A stretch of DNA of 64,000 bases, from the NCBI RefSeq assembly GCF_041262525.1, contig NZ_JBGCCK010000012.1:62001-126000 (forward strand), given 5' to 3'. Each line of letters starts with the position of its first letter. Within the stretch, counting starts at the first letter, position 1. The DNA is from Streptacidiphilus sp041262525. GTDB lineage: Bacteria; Actinomycetota; Actinomycetes; Streptomycetales; Streptomycetaceae. This document shows positions 32,885 through 40,744 of the stretch, piece after piece. Position numbers and translations under genes: made by a program. The notes under the pieces were generated by a model. That model saw only the letters and a list, made by a program, of their open reading frames with translations, had not been told where the DNA came from and made no database searches.

Positions 32885-32959
32885 TGCCCCGGGTCGGACT
32901 CGAACCGACACTGTATGGGTTTTGAATCCATCGCCTGCTGCCAATTGGGCTACCGGGGC
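32885..32959 (-). tRNA. tRNA with anticodon CAA (Leu by anticodon), short variable loop
   Basis: A 75-nt cloverleaf on the minus strand. The acceptor stem is a perfect 7 bp (GCCCCGG with CCGGGGC), the D arm has a 3-bp stem with AATTGGCAGCA, the anticodon loop is TTCAAAA with CAA at 32924-32922, the variable loop is only five bases (ACAGT), and the T arm is GTCGG-TTCGAGT-CCGAC. The discriminator base is A and CCA is not encoded. The anticodon stem has four pairs with an A-C mismatch next to the loop. CAA reads the Leu codon UUG, but bacterial tRNA-Leu normally has a long variable arm, and the D arm resembles tRNA-Gln. Charging identity is therefore uncertain. Confidence 0.8.
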
Positions 32960-33053
32960 CTACGGATCGAAGGCTATGCCTCCCCCGCTGCACACCTAAC
33001 ATACCGTGTCCGGGTAGGCTCGTGCACGCACCCGCGTCATTAAGAGGAGCATC

Positions 33054-33695
33054 GTGACCGTCGCCGACGAGCAGCAGGACCCGCACGTCCCGCCGACGAC
33101 GACCCGTGTCGTCATCGCGGAGGACGAGGCACTGATCCGCCTCGATCTCAAGGAGATGCTTGAGGAGGAGGGCTACACCGTCGTCGGTGAGGCCGGGGAT
33201 GGCGAGACGGCCGTCAAGCTCGCGCAGGAGCTGCGGCCGGATCTGGTGATCCTGGACGTGAAGATGCCCGTGCTGGACGGACTCTCCGCCGCCGAGCAGA
33301 TCCACGAGGCGCACATCGCGCCGACGCTGATGCTGACCGCGTTCTCGCAGCGCGAGCTCGTGGACCGGGCCAGGGACGCCGGTGCGATGGCCTACATCGT
33401 CAAGCCGTTCAACAAGGGCGACCTCGTTCCCGCTATCGAGATGGCCGTCTCCCGCTACAGCGAGATCCGCGCGCTGGAGCTGGAGGTCGAGGACCTCAAC
33501 CAGCGTCTGGACACCCGCAAGCTCGTCGACCGCGCCAAGAGTGTGCTGCAGACCAAGTTCGGGCTCTCCGAGCCGGCCGCGTTCCGGTGGATCCAGAAGA
33601 CCTCGATGGACCGCCGGATGACGATGAAGGCCGTCGCCGAGGCTGTCATCGAGGAAGGCGCCGCGCAGGACGCCAAGAAGAAGCCTGTGGAGTAG
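33054..33695 (+). CDS. pdtaR: ANTAR-domain response regulator PdtaR
   Basis: A 213-residue response regulator that binds RNA rather than DNA. The receiver domain (residues 18-135) has the acidic pocket EDE (23-25), phospho-acceptor Asp68 in LVILDVKMP, and Thr and Lys in LMLTAFS and YIVKPF. The ANTAR domain (residues about 148-202) has LNQRLDTRKLVDRAKSVLQ and EPAAFRWIQKTSMDRRMTM. ANTAR proteins bind paired hairpins in leader RNAs and prevent termination. The partner kinase PdtaS is not in the window. GTG 33054 follows GAGGAG. It is next to an amino-acid transport cluster, but a regulatory link is not shown. Confidence 0.95.
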   Translation: MTVADEQQDPHVPPTTTRVVIAEDEALIRLDLKEMLEEEGYTVVGEAGDGETAVKLAQELRPDLVILDVKMPVLDGLSAAEQIHEAHIAPTLMLTAFSQRELVDRARDAGAMAYIVKPFNKGDLVPAIEMAVSRYSEIRALELEVEDLNQRLDTRKLVDRAKSVLQTKFGLSEPAAFRWIQKTSMDRRMTMKAVAEAVIEEGAAQDAKKKPVE

Positions 33696-33714
33696 CCGGT
33701 AGGACAGAAGAAGT

Positions 33715-33747
33715 GGAGGGCGGGACCGCATCGCGGTCCCGCCCTCC
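33715..33747. terminator. Bidirectional terminator between pdtaR and livF
   Basis: A perfect 15-bp stem, GGAGGGCGGGACCGC (33715-33729) and GCGGTCCCGCCCTCC (33733-33747), loop ATC, then TCTCTTCC. It is 19 bases after pdtaR and 16 bases after the convergent livF stop. Confidence 0.93.
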
Positions 33748-33763
33748 TCTCTTCCGTTGGTGC

Positions 33764-34480
33764 TCAGTCCTCGCCGAGGTACGCCTTCCGCACGGACTCG
33801 TCGTGGAGCAGTGCCTCGCCGGTCCCGGAGAGGGAGATGCGGCCGACCTCCATCACGTGCCCCTGGTCCGCCAGGGACAGCGCGGCCTGGGCGTTCTGCT
33901 CGACCAGGAGGATCGTCGTCCCCTGGTCGCGCAGTTCGGTGATGGTGGCCATGATCTTCTGCATCATGATCGGCGACAGGCCCATGCTCGGCTCGTCCAG
34001 CATCAGCAGCTTCGGCTGGGACATGAGCGCGCGGCCCATCGCCAGCATCTGCTGCTCACCGCCGGACAGCGTGCCCGCCGCCTGCTTCCGCCGCTCGCCG
34101 AGGATCGGGAAGCGCTCGTAGGCGCGCTCCACGTCCGCCGTGACGCCGGCCTGGTCCTTCCGCAGGAAGGCGCCGAGGAGCAGATTCTCTTCGATCGTCA
34201 TCCGAGCGAAGATGCGCCGACCCTCCGGTGAGTGGGCCAGACCCAGACTGACGATCTTGTTCGCGGCCAGTCCGTCGATCCGCTGTCCGGCGAAGAGGAT
34301 CTCCCCGGACACCGGCTTGAGCAGTCCCGAGATGGTGCGCAGCGTCGTGCTCTTGCCGGCTCCGTTGGTGCCGATCAGCGAGACGACCTGGCCGGCCTCG
34401 ATCGAGAAGGAGATGCCCTTGACGGCCTCGATCTTGCCGTAGGCGACGCGGAGGTCCTTGACCTCGAGCAGCGCGGTCAC
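33764..34480 (-). CDS. livF: Branched-chain amino acid ABC transporter ATP-binding protein LivF
   Basis: A 238-residue ATPase of high-affinity branched-chain amino acid import. Walker A is GTNGAGKST, the signature LSGGEQQMLAMGRAL, Walker B LLMLDEPSMGLSP, and the switch His region reads TILLVEQNAQAAL, the LivF-type form with Gln-Asn in place of His. It is the last gene of livKHMGF; its start overlaps the livG stop (ATGA). Confidence 0.96.
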   Translation of the reverse strand: MTALLEVKDLRVAYGKIEAVKGISFSIEAGQVVSLIGTNGAGKSTTLRTISGLLKPVSGEILFAGQRIDGLAANKIVSLGLAHSPEGRRIFARMTIEENLLLGAFLRKDQAGVTADVERAYERFPILGERRKQAAGTLSGGEQQMLAMGRALMSQPKLLMLDEPSMGLSPIMMQKIMATITELRDQGTTILLVEQNAQAALSLADQGHVMEVGRISLSGTGEALLHDESVRKAYLGED

Positions 34481-35316
34481 TGGGACTCCTCGGTGCTGGT
34501 GCCGGTGGTGCTGTCGCCCTCGTAGGGCGTGCCGAGGTAGGCCGCGATGACCCGCTCGTCGCTCTGCACGGTCTGCGCGTCTCCCTCGACCAGCTTCTGA
34601 CCCTGGACCAGCACGGCCACCCGGTCGCAGAGGTTGAAGATGAAGCGCATGTCGTGCTCGATGACGAGCACCGCGACGCCGCGGTCGCGGATCGCGAACA
34701 CCAAGTCCTCGGTGGCGCGGGTCTCCTGCGGGTTCATGCCGGCCGTCGGCTCGTCCAGGAGCAGCAGCCCGGGGTCGCTGGCCAGGGCCCGGGCGATCTC
34801 CAGCTTGCGCTGCTCGCCGTAGGGGAGGTTGCGTGCGAGCCAGTCGCGCTTGGCCCCCAGGCCGACGAACTCCAGTAGCTCCAGGGCCTTTTCGCGGGAT
34901 TCCGTCTCGGCTCGGCGGTAGCCGGGGCCGCGCAGAAGGGCCGAGATCAGGCCCTCCTTCATCCGCGTGTGCCGACCGACCAGGACGTTCTCGAGCACCG
35001 TCATGTTGTGGAAGAGACGGATGTTCTGGAAGGTCCGGGCCATGCCGGACTGGGTGACTTTGTGCGGGGTCGGCGGCAGCACCTTGCCCTGGTAGGTCAC
35101 CTTGCCCTCGGTCGGCACGTAGAGGCCGGTCAGGCAGTTGAAGAAGGTGGTCTTCCCGGCTCCGTTGGGGCCGATCAGGCCGATGATCTCGCCGGTGTTG
35201 ACGGTGAGGTCGACGCCGCCGACGGCGGTGAGGCCGCCGAAGCGCATCACGACGCTTTGGGCTTCCAGCAGCGGGGTGCCGGCCGTGGTGGTGAGGGTGT
35301 CGGTCATCTCGGTCAC
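34477..35316 (-). CDS. livG: Branched-chain amino acid ABC transporter ATP-binding protein LivG
   Basis: A 279-residue ATPase that pairs with LivF. Walker A is GPNGAGKTT, the signature LPYGEQRKLEIARAL, Walker B LLLLDEPTAGMNP, and the switch region LVIEHDMRFI with the catalytic His. The C-terminal VQSDERVIAAYLG is a LivG hallmark. ATG 35316 overlaps the livM stop; ATG 35307 (MTDTL) is an alternative start. Confidence 0.96.
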   Translation of the reverse strand: MTEMTDTLTTTAGTPLLEAQSVVMRFGGLTAVGGVDLTVNTGEIIGLIGPNGAGKTTFFNCLTGLYVPTEGKVTYQGKVLPPTPHKVTQSGMARTFQNIRLFHNMTVLENVLVGRHTRMKEGLISALLRGPGYRRAETESREKALELLEFVGLGAKRDWLARNLPYGEQRKLEIARALASDPGLLLLDEPTAGMNPQETRATEDLVFAIRDRGVAVLVIEHDMRFIFNLCDRVAVLVQGQKLVEGDAQTVQSDERVIAAYLGTPYEGDSTTGTSTEESQ

Positions 35317-37238
35317 GCCCCTGCGGTGCTGAGGTGGGCGGCGGCAGCGGTCTCGGTCTCGGCCTCGTGGAACTCCAGCTGCCGGCGCTTGCTGGCGATG
35401 ATGCCCTCCGGGCGGAAGCGCATGAAGAGGATCAGGGCGGCGCCGAAGACGAGCAGCTGGTGGCTCTGCAGGAACGCCAGCTTGGACTGGAGCACGTAGA
35501 AGAGCATCGCGCCGACGAACGGCCCGGGCACGGTGCCCATGCCGCCGATGACCACGGCGGCCAGCAGGAAGGCCGAGTTGGGCGGTACCGATCCGGCAAA
35601 CTGGAACGGGTCGGGCACCACGCTCAGGGTGACGTGTGCCATCACCGTGCCGGCGAGGCCGGCCAGGGTCGCCCCGAGGGCGAAGGCGAGCAGCTTGAAC
35701 CGGAAGCCGTTGATGCCCATCGCGGAGGCGGCGATCTCGTCCTCGCGGATGGCGATCCAGGCGCGGCCGATCCGGGAGTCGCTCGCTCGGCTGAAGATCA
35801 GCACCACCAGCGCGGTGACCAGCAGCATCAGTTCGAAGTAGTTCGAGAACCGGCCCAAGTTGATCCCGAGAAGCGAGTGGGAGGCGCCGAAGTCGAATCC
35901 GAAGATGTTGAGGTCGGGGATGTTGACGATGCCGTTCGGCCCACCGGTGAGGTTGGGGCCGGAGACGCCGTCCAGGTTGCCGACGACGATGCGGAAGATT
36001 TCACCGAAGCCGAGGGTGACGATGGCCAGGTAGTCACCGCGCACTCGCAGGGTCGGCGCGCCGAGGATGACACCGAAGACCCCGGAGACTGCCGCGCCGG
36101 TCAGCGCGGCCGCCCAGAAGGGAAACTGGACGTGGAGCGCCGAGGTGGCCGCGCCGGAGACCAGAGCGGCGGTGTACGCGCCGACGCCGAGGAAGGCGAC
36201 GTAGCCGAGGTCCAGCAGACCGGCGAGGCCGACGACCACGTTGAGGCCGAGCGCGGTGGTGCCGAAGATCAGCAGGTTGACGCCGATGGTTGCGTTGACG
36301 TCGCTGGTCTGGGTCAGCGGGAAGACGGCGGCGGCGACGAACGCGCCGACCGCGAGCGCGGCCCGCTGGCGGGCGAAGAGATCCCCCATCCGCGCCAGGA
36401 GCCCCGTGTAGTGGACGCCCCAGAGCGCGAAGCAGAACATGATCATGAAGCCCATGAACAGTTCGCCGGAGGAGGTGTCGATGCCGTACATGAAGACGAG
36501 CAGGCCAACCGCCAGGATGGCGACGATCAGCAGGATCTCGACCGCGCCGGGCAGTTGGCGCAGCGGGCGCGGCGTCACGGCCTGACCGACGTAGCGGGCG
36601 ATGACCATGAGCAGCAGGGCCAGCAGGACCAGGCCGGCGACGATCCAGAGCAGTCCGTCCAGGCCGGTGCCGACCGGGATCGCGATCACGCCGAGCACGC
36701 CGAGGCCGGCCGCGGCCGCGATCACCTTCAGCGCCAGGGTCTTGCTGAGAGAGGACCCGCTGACCGTGCCACGTCGCAGGGAGAGGCCGCCGACCAGGGT
36801 CAGCAGCGCCGCCCCGCCGGCGATCATGCCGCCGGTGGTGAGGTTGGCCAGTCCGCCCAGCTCGAAGCTGATGGTCAGCAGCGTGTACCAGGTGGTGCAG
36901 AACGCGCCGAGGGCGAGGACGAAGGCGGCTGCGTCGGCGTCCCCGGAGGGGGAGAGCCAGCGCATCCCGTTCGGGCGGAACGCTGCGATCGCGAAGAGCG
37001 TCGTGAGCAGGCCCGCGGCGAAGGTGACCCACTGCAGGCCGGCCGGGTAGCCGTTGACCGTCAGGTTGTCGGGGAAGCGGGAGCTGTAGGTCCAGGCGAG
37101 GAACGCCGAGCCGGCGGTCAGGACGCCGCCGAAGGCGGTGAGGGCGCGTGCCGCGCCGGCGGACATCGGGAGCAGCGGACGCGGGGCGTCCGTCGGGCGG
37201 CCGGACTCGGCCGCGTCGGTGAGCTGGAGATCGGTCAT
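35313..37238 (-). CDS. livM: Branched-chain amino acid ABC transporter permease LivM, with large N-terminal extension
   Basis: A 641-residue membrane permease, about twice the length of a typical LivM core. The C-terminal half (from about residue 290) has the family core: LLIFGTTALGLNVVVGLAGLLDLG, LRVRGDYLAIVTLGFGEI, RAWIAIREDEIAASAMGIN and AFALGATLAGLAGTV. The N-terminal half contains about seven additional hydrophobic helices of no recognised family. I recall long LivM proteins in Streptomycetes, so this is probably lineage-specific rather than a fusion artefact. ATG 37238 is chosen; upstream in-frame codons overlap livH. It forms the channel with LivH. Confidence 0.92.
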   Translation of the reverse strand: MTDLQLTDAAESGRPTDAPRPLLPMSAGAARALTAFGGVLTAGSAFLAWTYSSRFPDNLTVNGYPAGLQWVTFAAGLLTTLFAIAAFRPNGMRWLSPSGDADAAAFVLALGAFCTTWYTLLTISFELGGLANLTTGGMIAGGAALLTLVGGLSLRRGTVSGSSLSKTLALKVIAAAAGLGVLGVIAIPVGTGLDGLLWIVAGLVLLALLLMVIARYVGQAVTPRPLRQLPGAVEILLIVAILAVGLLVFMYGIDTSSGELFMGFMIMFCFALWGVHYTGLLARMGDLFARQRAALAVGAFVAAAVFPLTQTSDVNATIGVNLLIFGTTALGLNVVVGLAGLLDLGYVAFLGVGAYTAALVSGAATSALHVQFPFWAAALTGAAVSGVFGVILGAPTLRVRGDYLAIVTLGFGEIFRIVVGNLDGVSGPNLTGGPNGIVNIPDLNIFGFDFGASHSLLGINLGRFSNYFELMLLVTALVVLIFSRASDSRIGRAWIAIREDEIAASAMGINGFRFKLLAFALGATLAGLAGTVMAHVTLSVVPDPFQFAGSVPPNSAFLLAAVVIGGMGTVPGPFVGAMLFYVLQSKLAFLQSHQLLVFGAALILFMRFRPEGIIASKRRQLEFHEAETETAAAAHLSTAGA

Positions 37239-37242
37239 GCTG

Positions 37243-38172
37243 TCACGCCCTGTCCGCGACGCGTTCGCCCAGCAGACCCTGTGGTCTGAACATGAGCACC
37301 AGGATGAGTACGACGAAGGTCCACACACCGGCCCAGGTGCCGCTGCTGAACTGGCCCATGCCGGGGATGTCCTTGACGTAGATGCCGGCCAGCGACTGGA
37401 CCAGGCCGATGACGATGCCGCCGAGCATGGCGCCGTAGATGTTGCCGATGCCGCCGACGACTGCGGCGGTGAAGGCGTACAGACCGTTGAGGAAGCCGAT
37501 GAACGGGTCGATCTGCCCGTAGCGGAGGCCGTGTGCGACGCCGGCGACGGCGGCGAAGGTCGCGCCGAGGGCGAAGGCGATGACGATCACCCGGTCGGTG
37601 TCGATGCCCATGAGCTTGGCGGTGTCCGGATCCTGCGCGGTGGCCTGCATGGCGCGGCCGGTCCTGGTCCGGTTCACGAACCAGGCCAGAAAGAGCATGG
37701 AGACCAGGGCGGCGGCGACCACGAAGAAATCGGCGGGCTGGACCAGCACCGAGCCGACCTGCACGGCATGGCCGGGCAGCGAGGGGAAGATCAGCGCGGA
37801 GGTGGCGCCCGGGTAGTAGGCCCAGACCAGCTGCTGCAGCACGATCGAGAGGCCGATCGCGGTGATCAGTGGCGCGAGGCGGGGGGCGTTGCGCAGCGGC
37901 CGGTAGGCGAATCGTTCGGCGACGACCGCGATCACGGTCGAGCAGATGATGCCGCCGACGAGCATGAGAGGCAGGGCGACCCACAGGGAGACGCCGGTGC
38001 CGAGGTTCGTCCACACGGTCAGCGCTCCGAAGGCGCCGGTCATGAAGATCTCGCCGTGGGCGAAGTTGATGAGCTGGACGATGCCGTAGACCATCGTGTA
38101 GCCGACGGCTATCAGTCCGTACGTCGCGCCCAGGAGTAGGCCGTTGGCCAGGTTTTGCGGCAGTTCGTGCAC
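37243..38172 (-). CDS. livH: Branched-chain amino acid ABC transporter permease LivH
   Basis: A 309-residue permease with about eight membrane helices. Family motifs are LLGATYGLIAVGYTMVYGIVQLINFAHGE near the N-terminus (shown by its key parts GATYGLIAVG and INFAHGE), NRTRTGRAMQATAQDPDTAKLMGID and the C-terminal AVVGGIGNIYGAMLGG. The start is GTG 38172. It is followed by livM after four bases and preceded by a hairpin that separates it from livK. Confidence 0.96.
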   Translation of the reverse strand: MHELPQNLANGLLLGATYGLIAVGYTMVYGIVQLINFAHGEIFMTGAFGALTVWTNLGTGVSLWVALPLMLVGGIICSTVIAVVAERFAYRPLRNAPRLAPLITAIGLSIVLQQLVWAYYPGATSALIFPSLPGHAVQVGSVLVQPADFFVVAAALVSMLFLAWFVNRTRTGRAMQATAQDPDTAKLMGIDTDRVIVIAFALGATFAAVAGVAHGLRYGQIDPFIGFLNGLYAFTAAVVGGIGNIYGAMLGGIVIGLVQSLAGIYVKDIPGMGQFSSGTWAGVWTFVVLILVLMFRPQGLLGERVADRA

Positions 38173-38240
38173 CGCAGGCCTCCGAGTGTTCGAGTCGTTC
38201 GCTGGGAAAACGGGGTCCCGCGGGGTCGGCGGGTATGAAA

Positions 38241-38277
38241 CCGCGCGGGGGCGCTGCGGTTGCGCGCCCCCGCGCGG
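38241..38277 (-). terminator. Hairpin in the livK-livH gap
   Basis: A perfect 14-bp GC stem, CCGCGCGGGGGCGC (38241-38254) and GCGCCCCCGCGCGG (38264-38277), with a 9-base loop and no T-run, in the 124-bp gap between livK and livH. A partial terminator or stabilising hairpin here would give more binding protein than permease, as is common in ABC importer operons. Confidence 0.75.
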
Positions 38278-38296
38278 CGGGGATTGGTGCGGAGCG

Positions 38297-39520
38297 TCAG
38301 CCGGTGAAGGAGCCGCTCTTGATGGCGACCCACTTGCCGCCCTTGACGCCGTAGACCGTCAGCTGCTTGTTGGTGGCGTCGCCGTACTGGTCGAAGGAGA
38401 CCGTGCCGGTCACGCCGGAGAAGTTGACGTTGGCCATGGCGGCCTCGACGGCCGCACGCGGGTTGCTGGGCAGCTTGCCGCCGTTGGCGGCGGCCACGGC
38501 CTTGACGGCCTCGATGATCGCCCAGGCGCTGTCGTAGGAGTAGCCGCCGTACGCCGCGTACGGCGCGGAGTAGCCGCCCGCGTTGTAGTCGGAGATGAAC
38601 TTCTTGGCGGAGTCCAGGCTCTCGACGGGAGCGCCGACGGAGGTGGCGAAGTCACCCTCGGCCTTGCCCTGGGCCAGGTCAATGTACTTCGGGTCGAACA
38701 TGCCGTCGCCGCCGCCCAGCGGGATGGGGTCGTTGGCGTCCTTCAGCTGCTTGGTGAGGGGGCCGGAGTCCGGGTACTCGCCGCCGAAGTAGACGAAGTC
38801 GGCGCCGGACGCCTTGATCTTCGCCACCGTGGACGAGTAGTCGCTGGCGCCGTCGACGACGTGGTCCTGGCCCGCGATGGTGCCGCCGAGCTTGGTGAAC
38901 TCGTCCTTGAAGGTCGCGACCAGGCCCACGCCGTAGGCGAGCTGGTTGTCGACCAGGTAGACCTTCTTCTTCTTCAGGTCGTTGAACGCGTAGCTGGCCG
39001 CGAACGGGCCCTGGATGGCGTCCGTGGTGGCGGTGCGGAAGTACGACTTGAACGGGCGGGCCTTGACGCCCTTGGCCCAGTCCGGGCCCTGGGTCAGCGC
39101 CACGCCGGTGTTGGCGGGCGAGACCTCGACGAGGTTGGCGTCGTTGAAGACCTTCTGCATCGAGGCGGCGACGCTGGAGTTCAGCGGGCCGACCACGCCG
39201 ATCACGCTGGCGTCGGCAACGAGGGTCGTGGCGTTCTGCTGGCCCTGCTGCGGCGACTTCTTGTCGTCCAGCGGCTCGGCCTTGAACGTGATGCCAGGGA
39301 CCTCGTTGGCCTTGTTGGCGTTCTTGACGGCCAGGTCGACCGAGTTCTGAATGCCGAGACCCAGCGCGGAAAGAGAGCCGGTCAGCGGGGCGTCGACGCC
39401 GATGGTGACCGTGACGTTGTTGGTTCCACCGGTGGTGGTGGCGCGGGAGCCGCAAGCGGTGAGGGTGAGCGTGCCGGTGGCCGCGATGGCGGTCAGCGCG
39501 AGCAGGGAACGGTTGCGCAC
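38297..39520 (-). CDS. livK: Branched-chain amino acid-binding lipoprotein LivK
   Basis: A 407-residue type I periplasmic-binding-family protein that captures substrate for LivHMGF. The lipoprotein signal reads LLALTAIAATGTLTLTAC with lipidated Cys23, so it is anchored to the outer face of the membrane. The mature protein has the family pattern TIGVDAPLTGSLSALG, IGVVGPLNSSVA, VSPANTGVAL and GGDGMFDPKYI. GTG 39520 follows GGAAGG; an in-frame upstream ATG at 39622 has no such site. First gene of livKHMGF. Confidence 0.95.
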   Translation of the reverse strand: MRNRSLLALTAIAATGTLTLTACGSRATTTGGTNNVTVTIGVDAPLTGSLSALGLGIQNSVDLAVKNANKANEVPGITFKAEPLDDKKSPQQGQQNATTLVADASVIGVVGPLNSSVAASMQKVFNDANLVEVSPANTGVALTQGPDWAKGVKARPFKSYFRTATTDAIQGPFAASYAFNDLKKKKVYLVDNQLAYGVGLVATFKDEFTKLGGTIAGQDHVVDGASDYSSTVAKIKASGADFVYFGGEYPDSGPLTKQLKDANDPIPLGGGDGMFDPKYIDLAQGKAEGDFATSVGAPVESLDSAKKFISDYNAGGYSAPYAAYGGYSYDSAWAIIEAVKAVAAANGGKLPSNPRAAVEAAMANVNFSGVTGTVSFDQYGDATNKQLTVYGVKGGKWVAIKSGSFTG

Positions 39521-39663
39521 GTGAGTCCTTCCTCTGTTGCGAGGGTCGAACCGCGCGCAGGCCCCGACCTGTCGTACCGATGGCGCGGTGACTGGCGGTG
39601 ACTTTAGGGCTCCACTGTGCACCTCGGGGAGCGTTTGCGTCGCTATGTGATGCGGTTGTTATG

Positions 39664-39681
39664 AGCTGAGGAAGATTTGAG
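39664..39681 (-). promoter_or_regulatory. 18-bp element shared with APC permease region, copy upstream of livK
   Basis: AGCTGAGGAAGATTTGAG is identical to 31931-31948. It sits 144 bp upstream of livK, just inside the gap to the next upstream gene (stop at 39685), in the same orientation relative to the transporter gene as the other copy. Confidence 0.6.
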
Positions 39682-39684
39682 ACT

Positions 39685-40350
39685 TCAAGTTCGTCGGCAG
39701 GCGGCGCTCATTGCGCGATGCAAATCGGCGGTGTATCGGTCGCCGAGTATTTCGCTTTCCGTCTGTATTGCGCGGATGTTACGGAAGGTGACGTCCACGA
39801 AGGGCAGTTGGTCGTTCACCGGGACCTGGGCGCAGTCCACGACCGTGGTGACCAGTTGAATCAGGACGACTTGTCCCGGTTGCACCGAAACGGGTAGCGG
39901 TGGGTCGGAACGGAGCGTCAAGCCACGGTAGGACTGCGCGATCTGAGTGATCGTCACCGGAACGACGTCGTGGTCCGTCACGGCGACGACGAAGACGGTC
40001 CTGAGCGGGGGCAGCACGTGCGGGGTCACGCTGCCCTGATAGGTGACCGTGGAGTGCAGGGCGGGCCAGGGCGTCGCCTCGGGGGAGCCGGGCTGGGGGG
40101 CGACGAGGTAGAGCGTGAGTGCGAGGGCGGCCGGGGGTGTGAGGTAGAGGGCGATCCTGCGCGGTCGGCTCTGCCGGCTCCACCAGTCGCCGACGTGCCG
40201 CTCCAGCCGGCTGCCGCCGGACTCACTGAGCTGGGAGACGCGGGCGCTCGCCTCGTCGCCCCAGACCAGTTCGGGCTCGCTGACCGCGCCGATACGCGGC
40301 CGGTCCGCCGGGGACTGGTCCCCGGCCCCGCCTCGGCTGCCTCGCGCCAT
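39685..40350 (-). CDS. Membrane-anchored protein of unknown function
   Basis: A 221-residue protein: a hydrophilic N-terminal third (cytosolic if the basic PRR at the helix edge is inside), one membrane helix (about residues 66-84, IALYLTPPAALALTLYLV), then an extracellular beta-rich domain with VTYQGSVTPHVLPPLRTVFVVAVTDHD and two cysteines (VVDCAQ and SAACRR). I do not recognise the family, though similar proteins occur beside liv genes in Streptomycetes. The last 30 codons are less GC-rich than the rest. It is upstream of livK on the same strand and ends four bases from the 18-bp element. Confidence 0.7.
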   Translation of the reverse strand: MARGSRGGAGDQSPADRPRIGAVSEPELVWGDEASARVSQLSESGGSRLERHVGDWWSRQSRPRRIALYLTPPAALALTLYLVAPQPGSPEATPWPALHSTVTYQGSVTPHVLPPLRTVFVVAVTDHDVVPVTITQIAQSYRGLTLRSDPPLPVSVQPGQVVLIQLVTTVVDCAQVPVNDQLPFVDVTFRNIRAIQTESEILGDRYTADLHRAMSAACRRT

Positions 40351-40744
40351 CGCGCCCCCTCGAGCCCATCCCGCAGTGTGGGACGGACGCTTGCTGCCCG
40401 GCAGGAGACCGGGTCAAACGCACGGACGGCGCCGGAGGCCCCGAGGGCCTGCCTCAGAGCGCCGTCGACCTCCGGCCTGGGGCGCTCTGCGCTGCACAGC
40501 GCCAGGCTCTCACGGCCCTCGGCCGGCGACGCCGCGGTGCAGCGTGCCGGGCTTCCTCGGCCTTCGCCCCGGGGGGAGTCGGGTGCGGCACTTCGCGGCG
40601 TTGCCGAAGCGCCCGGGCAATGTTCTGTACGAGGCCGATCCAGGCGACCCCCCGGCCTCCGGCCAGGGGCGCTGTGCTCTGCGATGTACCGCGCCAGGGT
40701 TCCCCCGGCCGGAGGCCGGGGGAACTGCGCGCTGGTGCGGAGTG
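40351..40744. repeat. GC-rich intergenic region with degenerate internal repeats
   Basis: A 394-bp gene-free stretch. Two similar segments start CCTCCGGCC(T/A)GGGGCGCT (40469 and 40656) and each runs to CGCGCCAGG or CAGCGCCAGG, about 190 bp apart, with a looser third copy between them. Many short hairpins are possible. Codon bias does not support a protein on either strand. It could be an old dispersed element or a structured RNA. Confidence 0.5.
40700..40724 (-). terminator. Terminator after the thioesterase gene
   Basis: A perfect 11-bp stem, TTCCCCCGGCC (40700-40710) and GGCCGGGGGAA (40714-40724), loop GGA, 20 bases downstream of the thioesterase stop on the minus strand. Confidence 0.75.

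Noticed and set aside
37138..38139. 333-codon plus-strand frame opposite livH and livM
   Set aside because: Antisense shadow; composition is Asp/Gly/Glu-rich as expected when membrane-protein genes are read backward.
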